A stretch of 64,000 bases of DNA from Shimia sp047124445 (GTDB lineage Bacteria > Pseudomonadota > Alphaproteobacteria > Rhodobacterales > Rhodobacteraceae): contig NZ_CP138921.1 in NCBI RefSeq assembly GCF_047124445.1, positions 2,170,001 to 2,234,000 on the forward strand, written 5' to 3'. Both the position numbers and the translations under genes were made by a program. The notes under the pieces are model-generated. The model saw only the letters and a list, made by a program, of their open reading frames with translations, did not search any database and was not told where the DNA came from. Each line of letters starts with the position of its first letter. Within the stretch, counting starts at the first letter, position 1. Shown here piece after piece: positions 8,405-16,287 of this stretch.

Positions 8405-8605
8405 ATGATCAAGTTCATCAAAAACTTCCGCAAAGACGAAGCTGGCGCCGTAACCGTTGACTGGGTTGTTCTGACCGCAGCCGTTGTTGGCCTGGCCGTT
8501 GCAGCTTTCACCGCAATCGAAAGCACAACTTCCACACTGACCACCGAAGCTGCCGTAGCTCTGAACGCTGCTGACGCAACTTCCGGCGCGATCGCCACCG
8601 AATAA
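8405..8605 (+). CDS. flp: Flp/Fap pilin component, copy 3
   Basis: This third 66-residue pilin gene is base-for-base identical to copy 2 in its coding region, with the same TGGAGAATTCCA ribosome site. It differs downstream: after the TAA the sequence leaves the repeat and runs into a strong terminator (8624-8648), so it closes the three-gene pilin transcript. Having three copies under one promoter, followed by a terminator, would give far more pilin than machinery. The protein has the basic leader, the TVDWVVLTAAVVGLAV core and a small polar C-terminal half, as in other Flp pilins. No frame damage is present. Confidence 0.9.
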   Translation: MIKFIKNFRKDEAGAVTVDWVVLTAAVVGLAVAAFTAIESTTSTLTTEAAVALNAADATSGAIATE

Positions 8606-8623
8606 TTCGGGTGAGTTGATCTG

Positions 8624-8648
8624 AAGGGCGCGAGTTTCGCGCCCTTTT
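8624..8648 (+). terminator. Rho-independent terminator after pilin copy 3
   Basis: A perfect 10-bp stem (8624-8633 AAGGGCGCGA with 8637-8646) has a 3-base loop GTT and a short T-run. It separates the three-copy pilin transcript from the fourth pilin gene. Confidence 0.85.
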
Positions 8649-8691
8649 GCTCCAAACGAGGGCCATCCCTCAGCAATTGTCGGAGACGCAT

Positions 8692-8892
8692 ATGAAATCG
8701 TTCATTCAAAACTTCCGCAAAGACGAAGCCGGCGCCGTGACCGTTGACTGGGTCGTACTGACCGCAGGGATCGTGGGTCTGGCCGTCGTTGTATTTGCTG
8801 CTATTGAATCGGCAACCGCAACTCCTGTGACCGCCGCCGCCGTGACCATCAACGGTGCGGACGCGACCACAGCGGCATTTGCCACAGAGTAA
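8692..8892 (+). CDS. Divergent fourth Flp/Fap pilin
   Basis: This 66-residue pilin (start ATG 8692, with CGGAGA upstream) shares the leader and core with the array pilins (MKSFIQNFRKDEAGAVTVDWVVLTAGIVGLAVVVF). Its C-terminal half differs: the Ser/Thr stretch ESTTSTLTTEAAVAL is replaced by ESATATPVTAAAVTI. Same length and same end (ATE). It sits behind the array terminator and ahead of cpaB, so it may be expressed separately at a lower level. It could be a minor pilin, a tip subunit or an alternative major pilin; the sequence does not decide. An in-frame start further upstream (8647) lacks the leader character. Confidence 0.88.
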   Translation: MKSFIQNFRKDEAGAVTVDWVVLTAGIVGLAVVVFAAIESATATPVTAAAVTINGADATTAAFATE

Positions 8893-8921
8893 CCTCAAGG
8901 TTCTCACCCAAGAGCTTTGTG

Positions 8922-8945
8922 CAGGCGCCCAGAACGGGTCGCCTG
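8922..8945 (+). terminator. Possible weak terminator after the fourth pilin
   Basis: CAGGCGCCC (8922-8930) pairs with GGGTCGCCTG (8936-8945) with a one-base bulge and a 5-base loop. The following TTCGCGTTTG is only partly T-rich. It may give partial termination before cpaB. Confidence 0.4.
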
Positions 8946-9091
8946 TTCGCGTTTGTACCGATGGCATTTGCTAAAATTGCCTTCAAACCAGCGCTGTGGC
9001 TCCCAGAATTCGCCACATTTGCCGGACAGACTGATCTGGAACCATTCCCGCTGCGCGCCTTGCGCCGGGATCAAAATACGAGGTGGAACCC

Positions 9092-9961
9092 ATGCGTGCT
9101 ATTTTTGCAGCCGTTTTGCTTTTTGGATTGGGGATCGCGGGATTCGCAGTCTACATGGCGCAGAATTATATCCAGGGCTACGAGAACGCTCTGGCCCAAC
9201 AGAAATCTGAAAACCCAACCGTCGAACTGGTCGATGGCTTTGTGGTCGCCCGTCCAATGAAATTTGGCGAGAAGCTCGAGTTGAAAGACGTGCGCCGGGT
9301 GAAATGGCCCAAGAAGGCCGCGCCGGAAGGCATGTTCACCGATGCCGACGTGCTGTTCCCGGATGGCAACAACCGCCAGCGTGTGATCCTGCGCTCGATG
9401 GAAAAGGGCGAGATCCTCTTGGCCGCCAAAGTGACCGAACCGGATGAAGAGGCCGGCATCACATCGCGCCTGAAAAACGGTGAGCGTGCCTTCACCATCA
9501 AAGTGGATGTCACCAGCGGTGTGTCCGGCCACATCCGTCCGGGCGACCGTGTGGACATCTATTGGACCGGCCGCATTGAGCGGGACGAAAGCAACCGTGG
9601 CGAATTCACCAAGCTGATCCAGGCCAATGTGAAACTGGTGGCGGTGGACCAATCTGTGAACGAGGAACAGGCCGAGGCGAAAGTGGCGCGGACCGTGACC
9701 GTGGCCGCAACCACCGAACAGGTGCCAGCCCTGACCCAGGCCCAAAGCTCTGGTCGTCTGTCCCTGTCTCTGGTGGGCGCCAACGACAACACCGTGGCGG
9801 AAGTCTTTGAAGTAGATCAGCGGATGCTGCTGGGCATTGAAGAGGTCGAAGAAGCGCCAGAGGTTCAGAAAATCGTTCAGGTGCAACAGCCCAAAGTCTG
9901 CACCATCAAGAACCGCAAGGGCGCACAGGTTGTCGAAATTCCGATCCCCTGCACGAACTGA
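9092..9961 (+). CDS. cpaB: CpaB/RcpC, Flp pilus assembly protein
   Basis: This 289-residue protein has an N-terminal membrane anchor (residues 2-22, AIFAAVLLFGLGIAGFAVYMA), a SAF domain (about 45-115, with VVARPMKFGEKLELKDVR and KGEILLAAKVT) and the RcpC-like region with RAFTIKVDVTSGVSGHIRPGDRVDIYWTG. A Cys pair near the C-terminus (CTIKNRKGAQVVEIPIPC) could form a disulfide in the periplasm. CpaB links the secretin channel to the inner-membrane machinery. The start at 9092 is chosen because GAGGTGG lies 5-11 bases upstream; a start at 9083 adds only three residues. It is followed by a terminator before cpaC, which is unusual inside a tad operon. Confidence 0.9.
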   Translation: MRAIFAAVLLFGLGIAGFAVYMAQNYIQGYENALAQQKSENPTVELVDGFVVARPMKFGEKLELKDVRRVKWPKKAAPEGMFTDADVLFPDGNNRQRVILRSMEKGEILLAAKVTEPDEEAGITSRLKNGERAFTIKVDVTSGVSGHIRPGDRVDIYWTGRIERDESNRGEFTKLIQANVKLVAVDQSVNEEQAEAKVARTVTVAATTEQVPALTQAQSSGRLSLSLVGANDNTVAEVFEVDQRMLLGIEEVEEAPEVQKIVQVQQPKVCTIKNRKGAQVVEIPIPCTN

Positions 9962-9997
9962 CGCAAATTTTAACGATCTGACCACCCTATGGTCTTC

Positions 9998-10028
9998 AAA
10001 GGCGCCCGCCACCTCGGGCGCCTTTGTT
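9998..10028 (+). terminator. Rho-independent terminator between cpaB and cpaC
   Basis: The 9-bp stem AGGCGCCCG (10000-10008) / CGGGCGCCT (10015-10023) is extended by A/T pairs and followed by TTGTTT. The region 10029-10206 then probably holds a promoter for cpaC, though I cannot name one. Confidence 0.8.
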
Positions 10029-10206
10029 TATTTGTGGTCCAGCGCGGATGCCTCCCCACCTCCTGTGACCTCAGGTCCACAACCGACCACCTCCACAAAC
10101 CGCGCGAAACCATTGATTCTTGCAATATTTCGCCACTTGGCGCAGAGTGGGTGAAAATGTGGGCAAAAGACCCGCGAAATGAGGCGTGATCGAGAGGCAG
10201 GTCACA

Positions 10207-11607
10207 ATGACACTGAAAAGACTTTTTGGGGCGGCCCTGCTGGGCGTCGCCGTTGGGGTTATGCCAATGATGGCCGCCCCGTCCTACGCGGATTCCTTGC
10301 GTGTGGTGCGAAGTGGAACCTCCTCTTCGCTCAGCGTGCCGATGAACCGCGCGGTTGTGGTCGAAAGCGACGTTCCCTTTGCGGAACTGTCGATCGCCAA
10401 CCCGGCGATTGCGGACATCTCGTCGTTGTCGGACCGCACAATCTATGTTCTGGGCAAATCCCCCGGCCTGACCACGCTGACGCTGCTGGATGCGACCGGC
10501 AAGCTGATCACCAACGTGGATGTGCGCGTGGCGCCGGATCTGTCGGAGTTCAAAGAACGCCTAAAGCAGATCCTGCCCGACGAAAAAATCGAAGTGCGCT
10601 CGGCCAATGATGGTATTGTCATGTCCGGCACAGTCTCCTCCACGCAACGTTTGCAGCGCGCGCTGGATCTGGCGGAACGCTACGCACCAGAGCGGGTGTC
10701 CAATCTGATGGTGGTCGGCGGCGTTCAGCAAGTGATGCTGAAAGTGCGCTTTGCAGAGATGCAACGCTCCGTCTCCAAAGCGCTCTCGACCGATTTCCAG
10801 ATCACCGGCAACGGGAATATTCTGCAAACCGGTTTCTTTAACCAGACTCCGGACGCCGAAACAGGCGCACGCCCTCTCAACGAAGGGACCCGCGGCGCAG
10901 GCTTCTTTAACCTGAATGCCGGTGCATTCGAGATCAACCTGATGCTTCAGGCGCTGGAAAGCAAAGGCATGGTGCGCACACTGGCGGAACCAAACCTCTC
11001 GGCTCTATCCGGGCAAGAGGCGAAATTCCTGGCCGGTGGCGAATACCCGATCCCGGTTGCGCAAGAAGGCGGCGAGCTGTCCGTTGAGTTCAAGCCTTTT
11101 GGTGTGGAACTCAACTTTGTGCCGCGCGTTGTGGACGGCGATCTGATCAACTTGGAACTGGCAACCGCCGTGTCCGCTCTGGATGCCGCCAATGGCTATT
11201 CTGATGGCAGCGTCACCATTGCGGCCTTCAGCCGCCGCGAAGCCTCCACCACTGTGGAAATGCGTGACGGCGAGAGTTTTGCCATCGCAGGCTTGCTGCA
11301 GGACAACTTCCTGGACAACAACTCTCAGCTCCCTTGGCTTGGGGATGTGCCTGTCCTTGGCACCCTGTTCCGCAGCGCGGACTACTCCCGCTCCCAATCG
11401 GAACTGGTTGTGATTGTGACCGCCCACCTGGTGACGCCAACCCGTGGCGAAGCGCTGGCACTGCCAACCGACCGGATCAAGCCGCCGACAGAACAGGAGC
11501 TGTTCCTGTTTGGTCACACAGCCGGCGGCCCCAAAAAGCAACGTGGCGCAGCAGGTGAAGTGGCCAAGCAAGACTTTACCGGCTCCTACGGCTACGTGAT
11601 GGACTAA
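10207..11607 (+). CDS. cpaC: CpaC/RcpA, Flp pilus secretin
   Basis: The 466-residue protein has a signal peptide (about residues 1-29, cleavage near SYADSLRVV), an N-terminal pilus-secretin domain (SSLSVPMNRAVVVESDVPFAELSIANPAIADI), a BON-like segment (about 105-165) and the C-terminal secretin beta-domain. The last has the characteristic AGGEYPIPVAQEGGELSVEFKPFGVELNFVPRV and LPWLGDVPVLGTLFRS. Secretins form the gated outer-membrane pore through which the Flp pilus exits. I took the ATG at 10207; a GTG at 10186 would put seven polar residues before the signal peptide. The downstream OmpA-like gene follows after 14 bases. Confidence 0.93.
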   Translation: MTLKRLFGAALLGVAVGVMPMMAAPSYADSLRVVRSGTSSSLSVPMNRAVVVESDVPFAELSIANPAIADISSLSDRTIYVLGKSPGLTTLTLLDATGKLITNVDVRVAPDLSEFKERLKQILPDEKIEVRSANDGIVMSGTVSSTQRLQRALDLAERYAPERVSNLMVVGGVQQVMLKVRFAEMQRSVSKALSTDFQITGNGNILQTGFFNQTPDAETGARPLNEGTRGAGFFNLNAGAFEINLMLQALESKGMVRTLAEPNLSALSGQEAKFLAGGEYPIPVAQEGGELSVEFKPFGVELNFVPRVVDGDLINLELATAVSALDAANGYSDGSVTIAAFSRREASTTVEMRDGESFAIAGLLQDNFLDNNSQLPWLGDVPVLGTLFRSADYSRSQSELVVIVTAHLVTPTRGEALALPTDRIKPPTEQELFLFGHTAGGPKKQRGAAGEVAKQDFTGSYGYVMD

Positions 11608-11621
11608 GGAAAGGCCGAGAG

Positions 11622-12278
11622 ATGTTTAAGAAACTCGCCGCACTTGCGCTCCTGCTGATCTCCGCCTGCTCTGACGGTGACAACAGCGCCCTGCCCTCCT
11701 GGGTTCGTGAATCCGGTTCCGTCGTGGACAGCGGCACCTTTGGGGAAGCCACCGCCAACAACATCGGCATTCAGAATGGAGACAAGTCTTACGTCCTGAG
11801 TCTGGCCACCCGTTTTGCCGAAGAAGTGCCAACCATGGTGAACTTCGACTTTGACAGCGCGGTTCTGGACGAAAACGCCCGCACCATCCTGCGTCAGCAG
11901 GCGGCGTGGATCCGTCAGTTCCCGGAAGTGCGCTTCAAAGTCTACGGCCATACCGATGCGGTGGGCAGCAATGCCTACAACAAATCGCTGGGCCTGCGTC
12001 GTGCCAAGGCAGTGGTGTCCTACCTTTCGAGCCAGGGCATCGGCCGTGAGCGCCTGGAAGCGGTTGTTTCCCTTGGCAAAACCCAACCTCTGGTCGTGAC
12101 GCAAAACCGCGAGCGCCGGAATCGCCGCACGGTCACTGAAGTGACCGGATTTGTGTCAAATCATCCAAACATTCTGGATGGGCGTTATGGGTCGGTCATC
12201 TACCGCGAATATCAAGCCAGCGCGATCCCGCCATCCAAAATTACCGGACTGGCCCTGGGCGGCGGCGGCGAAGAATAA
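11622..12278 (+). CDS. OmpA-family lipoprotein of the tad locus
   Basis: This 218-residue protein starts with a lipoprotein signal: a basic N-terminus, a hydrophobic stretch and the lipobox LLISAC (Cys17). The C-terminal half is an OmpA peptidoglycan-binding domain (NFDFDSAVLDENARTILRQQA, VYGHTDAVGSNAYNKSLGLRRAKAV, with the usual Asp/Arg ligands for diaminopimelate). In roseobacters an OmpA gene often takes the place of cpaD/rcpB between cpaC and cpaE. Here it follows cpaC by 14 bases and is closed by a terminator. It probably anchors the secretin complex to the cell wall, inferred from domain and position. The tail after about residue 180 is not OmpA-like. Confidence 0.85.
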   Translation: MFKKLAALALLLISACSDGDNSALPSWVRESGSVVDSGTFGEATANNIGIQNGDKSYVLSLATRFAEEVPTMVNFDFDSAVLDENARTILRQQAAWIRQFPEVRFKVYGHTDAVGSNAYNKSLGLRRAKAVVSYLSSQGIGRERLEAVVSLGKTQPLVVTQNRERRNRRTVTEVTGFVSNHPNILDGRYGSVIYREYQASAIPPSKITGLALGGGGEE

Positions 12279-12301
12279 CGCACAACTTCAACACCTTAGA
12301 G

Positions 12302-12329
12302 AAAGCCGGCCTTTGGGTCGGCTTTTTTG
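12302..12329 (+). terminator. Rho-independent terminator after the OmpA-like gene
   Basis: AAAGCCGGCC (12302-12311) pairs with GGGTCGGCTTT (ending 12325, one G-U pair), followed by TTTTGT. It ends the cpaC-OmpA unit. The stretch 12330-12564 has no gene and must hold the promoter for the cpaE operon. Confidence 0.85.
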
Positions 12330-12564
12330 TATTCCGGAAACGATCCGCTGCATTTGTCGGGATCGTCGCACAATACCGCACAATTTCGGTTTTTTGGCCC
12401 CAATGTTGCCCAAGTTCAGGGTGATCTTCATTCCCGAGGCAAACTGTGTCTGGCGCGAGTCGGATGGCCAGCAATCGGGGTGATTGTCAGGCAACTGCCA
12501 AAAAGAGGTGGGCACCTCTGCACAACAACAGGCGCGTATTGCGCCAGAGGACTTGAGGCTGAAG

Positions 12565-13803
12565 ATGAGTAGCGAAGCGCTGCAAACCGATCAAAATCCA
12601 ATCCTGGCATGCACAATTTGCCGGGATGTGCAGAATTTCGAGCTTCTGATCGTGGATATGGAAGAAGCTCTTGGAGAACAATGGGGCGATCTCGGCTTTG
12701 AGGACGCCGTGCCATTCATGGCGCAACCCGAGGCGGAACAGCTTGAATTCATTGCCATTGCCATGGATGACATGGATGAGGATTCGCTGGACGAGCTGAC
12801 GGAGATCATCACCGAGGCGCGCAACCGCAACATCCGCACCCTACTGATTGCCGAAGATGTGACCCCGGCCTCACTGCACACCTTGCTGCGTCATGGCGCC
12901 GACGAATTTATTCCCTACCCGCTGCCGCCCGGCGAATTGCAGGCCGCGATTGAAAAGATCCGCGCCGCCGCCAAGGCCGCAGAAATTCCGGCTGCCTCAC
13001 AGGTGAAACTGGCTGCATCCGACGAGTCTCACGAAGGCGTTTTGATTGCTGTGCACGGTCTTGCCGGTGGCACCGGTGCAACCACTTTGGCGACCAATCT
13101 GGGGTGGGAGCTTGCCACCACAGGCAAAGAGGCACCCAGCGTCTGCCTACTGGATCTGGACCTGCAATTTGGCACCATGTCCACCTATCTGGATCTGCCG
13201 CGCCCGGACGCCGTGTTCGAGCTGCTGACAGACACGGAAAGCATGGACAGCGAAAGCTTTGGCCAAGCGCTGCAAACCTATGAAGACAAGCTGCATGTGC
13301 TGACCGCTCCGGCGGAGATCATTCCGCTGGATCTTGTGGGCCCCGAGGACATCGACCGCATGTTGGAGATGGCGCGCAAACACTATGACTATGTGATTGT
13401 CGACATGCCGTCGACGCTGGTGCAGTGGTCCGAAGTCGTGCTGCAAGCCGCTCATGTCTACTTTGCCACCATGGAAATCGACATGCGCTCGGCCCAGAAC
13501 GCCATGCGCCTGAAGCGGGCTTTGCAGGCCGAAGACCTGCCGTTTGAAAAGCTGCGCTATGTGATGAACCGCGCGCCGAAGTTTACCGATCTGGCAGGCA
13601 AAAGCCGGGTCAAGCGTCTGGCGGAAAGCCTCGGCATCTCGATTGATTTGAACATGCCCGATGGCGGCAAACAGGTGGCGCAATCGTCGGATCACGGCCA
13701 ACCGCTGGCGATCAGCGCCGCCAAAAACCCGCTCCGCAAAGAAATTGCCAAGCTCGCCGCCAGCCTGCACGCGCTGGATCAAGCCAGCGAAAAAGCCGCG
13801 TAA
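12565..13803 (+). CDS. cpaE: CpaE/TadZ, pilus localisation ATPase-like protein
   Basis: This 412-residue protein has an atypical response-receiver-like N-terminal part (about residues 10-150) and a MinD/ParA-type C-terminal domain. The nucleotide loop reads GLAGGTGATTLATNL, lacking the Lys residues of a canonical deviant Walker A; loss of these residues is common in TadZ proteins and suggests weak or no ATP hydrolysis. LLDLDLQFGTM and YVIVDMP match Walker A-prime and B. TadZ places the pilus machine, often at a pole. The start at 12565 follows TTGAGGCTGAAG; the frame runs open further upstream without support. It heads the cpaE-cpaF-tadB-tadC-tadD series. Confidence 0.9.
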   Translation: MSSEALQTDQNPILACTICRDVQNFELLIVDMEEALGEQWGDLGFEDAVPFMAQPEAEQLEFIAIAMDDMDEDSLDELTEIITEARNRNIRTLLIAEDVTPASLHTLLRHGADEFIPYPLPPGELQAAIEKIRAAAKAAEIPAASQVKLAASDESHEGVLIAVHGLAGGTGATTLATNLGWELATTGKEAPSVCLLDLDLQFGTMSTYLDLPRPDAVFELLTDTESMDSESFGQALQTYEDKLHVLTAPAEIIPLDLVGPEDIDRMLEMARKHYDYVIVDMPSTLVQWSEVVLQAAHVYFATMEIDMRSAQNAMRLKRALQAEDLPFEKLRYVMNRAPKFTDLAGKSRVKRLAESLGISIDLNMPDGGKQVAQSSDHGQPLAISAAKNPLRKEIAKLAASLHALDQASEKAA

Positions 13804-13818
13804 CAAAGGACCGTTATT

Positions 13819-15300
13819 ATGTTTTCCCGTTACAAGAAATCTGACGCCAAACCCGGTCCCGCTGTTGCCGAGAAAGCCGCCAAAGCCGAGGCAAAAAAGG
13901 CCGCCCCGGCCCCGGCCCCGGCCCCGGCCGCCGCGCCGAGCGCCGCTCCAGCGCCAAAGAAAGTCATGCGCCGCCCGGTCGCCGAGAAGGCGGCGGGCGT
14001 CGTTGCAGCTGGTGACAAGGAACGCCGCCGCAAGGAGCGCCTGGGCGAAATCAAACTGGAACTGCACCGCGAGCTTCTGGACAACCTGAACCTGGCCGCG
14101 CTGGACAAAGCGTCCGAGCGCGAGTTGCGGGCCGAAATCACCGCGATTGCCACCGAAGTGCTGCAGGAAAAGGCGATTGTGCTCAATCGCGAAGAGCGCA
14201 CCACGGTGTTTCAGGAGCTGTATGACGAGGTCACCGGCCTTGGTCCGCTGGAGACCCTGCTGCAAGACGAAACCGTAAACGATATTCTGGTGAACGGCCC
14301 GAAGCAGATTTTTGTGGAACGTGCCGGTAAGCTTGAGCTCACCGACATCGTGTTCAAAGACGAAAAGCACCTACTGCGCATCATCGACAAGATTGTGTCC
14401 GCGGTGGGTCGTCGTGTGGATGAATCCAACCCTTACGTGGACGCCCGTCTCGCGGATGGCTCGCGTTTCAACGCCATGGTCTCCCCGATTGCGGTGGACG
14501 GCTCGCTGGTCTCCATTCGTAAGTTTAAGAAAGACAAGCTGGGCATTGATGACCTGGTGCGCTTTGGCGCCTTCTCCGAAGAGATGGCCGCCTACCTTCA
14601 GGCTGCGGTTTCCACTCGCCTGAACGTGATTGTGTCCGGTGGTACCGGCTCCGGTAAAACCACCACGCTCAACGCTCTGAGTTCTTTCATCGATAACGCC
14701 GAGCGCATTCTGACCATCGAGGACACGGCGGAACTTCAATTGCAGCAGACCCATGTCGGCCGGATGGAAAGCCGCCCGCCAAACGTGGAAGGCAAAGGCG
14801 AAGTCTCCCCGCGCGACTGTCTGAAAAACGCCCTGCGGATGCGTCCTGACCGCATCATCGTGGGGGAGACGCGTGGCGAAGAAGTGATCGACATGCTGCA
14901 GGCGATGAACACCGGCCACGACGGTTCGATGACCACAATTCACGCCAACAACGCGCGCGACGGTATTTCGCGTCTGGAAAACATGATCGCCATGGCCGGG
15001 ATTGAGATGCCTCTCAAGGCGGTGCGTTCTCAGATTTCCTCGGCGGTGAACCTGATCGTGCAGGCCTCGCGTCTGCAGGATGGCTCGCGCCGCATGACCT
15101 CGATCACCGAGATCACCGGTATGGAAGGGGACGTGATCTCCATGCAGGAAATCTTCCGCTTCCAGCGCACCGGCCTGACGCCGGAAAACAAGATTATTGG
15201 CCATTTCACTGCCACCGGTGTGCGCTCGCACTATTCCGAGCGCTTCCGTCTCTGGGGCTACGATCTGCCGCCAGAAATTTATGAACCGTCTGCGGGGTAA
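13819..15300 (+). CDS. cpaF: CpaF/TadA, secretion motor ATPase
   Basis: The 493-residue ATPase has an Ala/Pro-rich linker (about residues 30-55), an N-terminal all-helical region, and the VirB11/GspE-type ATPase domain. It carries Walker A GGTGSGKTTT (about residues 273-282), Asp-box ILTIEDTAELQL, Walker B-like RPDRIIVGETRGEE, and the His-box TIHANNARDG. It powers assembly (and possibly retraction) of the Flp pilus on the cytoplasmic side of the inner membrane. Length is typical for CpaF. It is 15 bases after cpaE and 6 bases before tadB, so the genes are co-transcribed. Confidence 0.97.
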   Translation: MFSRYKKSDAKPGPAVAEKAAKAEAKKAAPAPAPAPAAAPSAAPAPKKVMRRPVAEKAAGVVAAGDKERRRKERLGEIKLELHRELLDNLNLAALDKASERELRAEITAIATEVLQEKAIVLNREERTTVFQELYDEVTGLGPLETLLQDETVNDILVNGPKQIFVERAGKLELTDIVFKDEKHLLRIIDKIVSAVGRRVDESNPYVDARLADGSRFNAMVSPIAVDGSLVSIRKFKKDKLGIDDLVRFGAFSEEMAAYLQAAVSTRLNVIVSGGTGSGKTTTLNALSSFIDNAERILTIEDTAELQLQQTHVGRMESRPPNVEGKGEVSPRDCLKNALRMRPDRIIVGETRGEEVIDMLQAMNTGHDGSMTTIHANNARDGISRLENMIAMAGIEMPLKAVRSQISSAVNLIVQASRLQDGSRRMTSITEITGMEGDVISMQEIFRFQRTGLTPENKIIGHFTATGVRSHYSERFRLWGYDLPPEIYEPSAG

Positions 15301-15306
15301 TCAGAC

Positions 15307-16275
15307 ATGCCATTTTCACCGGAACTTATTGTCTATGGCCTCATTTTTGTGGGCGTCTTTGTCTTGGTCGAAGGCGTTTACCTGACCGTTTTTGGCAAAT
15401 CCATCAGCCTCAACAGCCGGGTAAACCGCCGGCTTGAAATGCTGGACAAAGGCGCCAAGCGCGAAGAGGTGCTGGAGCAGCTCCGCAAGGAGATGAAGCA
15501 GCATGCCGAAAACCGCGGCATCCCGCTGTATTCCATGCTGGCAGAAAAGGCGCAGAAAGCTGCAATTGCTTTCTCGCCGATGCAACTGATCCTGATGATG
15601 GTCGCGGTAACCGTTTTTGCCTTTATGGGCCTGACCGTGGGCACACAAACCGGCGTCATCACCCGCGCCGCCATTGCCGTGATGATGGGCGTTGGCGGGG
15701 TGTACACTTGGGTTTCCATGAAAGCTGGCAAGCGCATCTCCCTGATCGAAGAGCAATTGCCGGACGCCATTGAACTGATGGTGCGCTCGCTGCGTGTGGG
15801 CCACCCGTTTTCCTCCGCGATCCAGATCGTATCCAAGGAAATTGACGATCCATTGGCCACCGAGTTTGGCGTGATCGCCGATGAGGCAGCCTATGGTCGC
15901 GACTTGGGCGAAGCGCTCAAGGACATGGCCGAACGTCTGGACATGCAAGATTTGCGCTTCCTGTCGGTGGCGGTGACCATCCAGCAGCAATCCGGTGGTA
16001 ACCTCGCCGAGATCCTTGCAGGACTGTCCAAAGTGATCCGCGCCCGTTTCCGCCTGTTCCGCCGCGTGAAAGCCATCACAGCAGAGGCGAAATGGTCCGG
16101 CAAATTCCTGTCGGCCTTCCCGGTGCTTGCGTTGATCGCGATCAACGTGATGGACCCGAACTACTATGACGAAGTGAAAGATCACTGGCTCTACATTCCC
16201 GGCTGCATCGCCGTGGGCGTGTTCCTGGGGCTGAACCTCATCGTCATGAAAATCCTGACCAACATCAAAGTGTAA
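15307..16275 (+). CDS. tadB: TadB, inner-membrane platform protein
   Basis: This 322-residue protein has an N-terminal membrane helix (about residues 6-25), a cytoplasmic stretch, a pair of helices (about 95-140), the type II secretion F domain (about 155-280, LPDAIELMVRSLRVGHPFSSAIQIVSKE with later GGNLAEILAGLSKVIR) and C-terminal helices. TadB pairs with TadC to form the platform that CpaF drives. Length, topology and position directly between cpaF and tadC all fit. No defects are visible; it starts 6 bases after cpaF. Confidence 0.95.
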   Translation: MPFSPELIVYGLIFVGVFVLVEGVYLTVFGKSISLNSRVNRRLEMLDKGAKREEVLEQLRKEMKQHAENRGIPLYSMLAEKAQKAAIAFSPMQLILMMVAVTVFAFMGLTVGTQTGVITRAAIAVMMGVGGVYTWVSMKAGKRISLIEEQLPDAIELMVRSLRVGHPFSSAIQIVSKEIDDPLATEFGVIADEAAYGRDLGEALKDMAERLDMQDLRFLSVAVTIQQQSGGNLAEILAGLSKVIRARFRLFRRVKAITAEAKWSGKFLSAFPVLALIAINVMDPNYYDEVKDHWLYIPGCIAVGVFLGLNLIVMKILTNIKV

Positions 16276-16287
16276 GGAGATCCTGCT

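Larger units (their letters stand above)
7842..8605 (+). repeat. Tandem repeat of flp gene plus spacer (2.7 units of about 281 bases)
   Basis: Units start at 7842, 8123 and 8405. Copies 2 and 3 are identical in the gene. The spacers 8043-8122 and 8324-8404 differ by only a few bases, including one inserted C. The third unit lacks the downstream spacer. Copy 1 has extra synonymous differences, so it is the oldest split or was not included in the last conversion event. Confidence 0.92.

Noticed and set aside
7842..8605. CRISPR-like array at the pilin genes
   Set aside because: The unit is about 281 bases with coding content; it is a gene duplication.
7448..8967. Minus-strand frames across the pilin genes, repeated three times
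   Set aside because: They repeat only because the pilin DNA repeats. The plus-strand frames have ribosome sites and a pilin leader; these do not.
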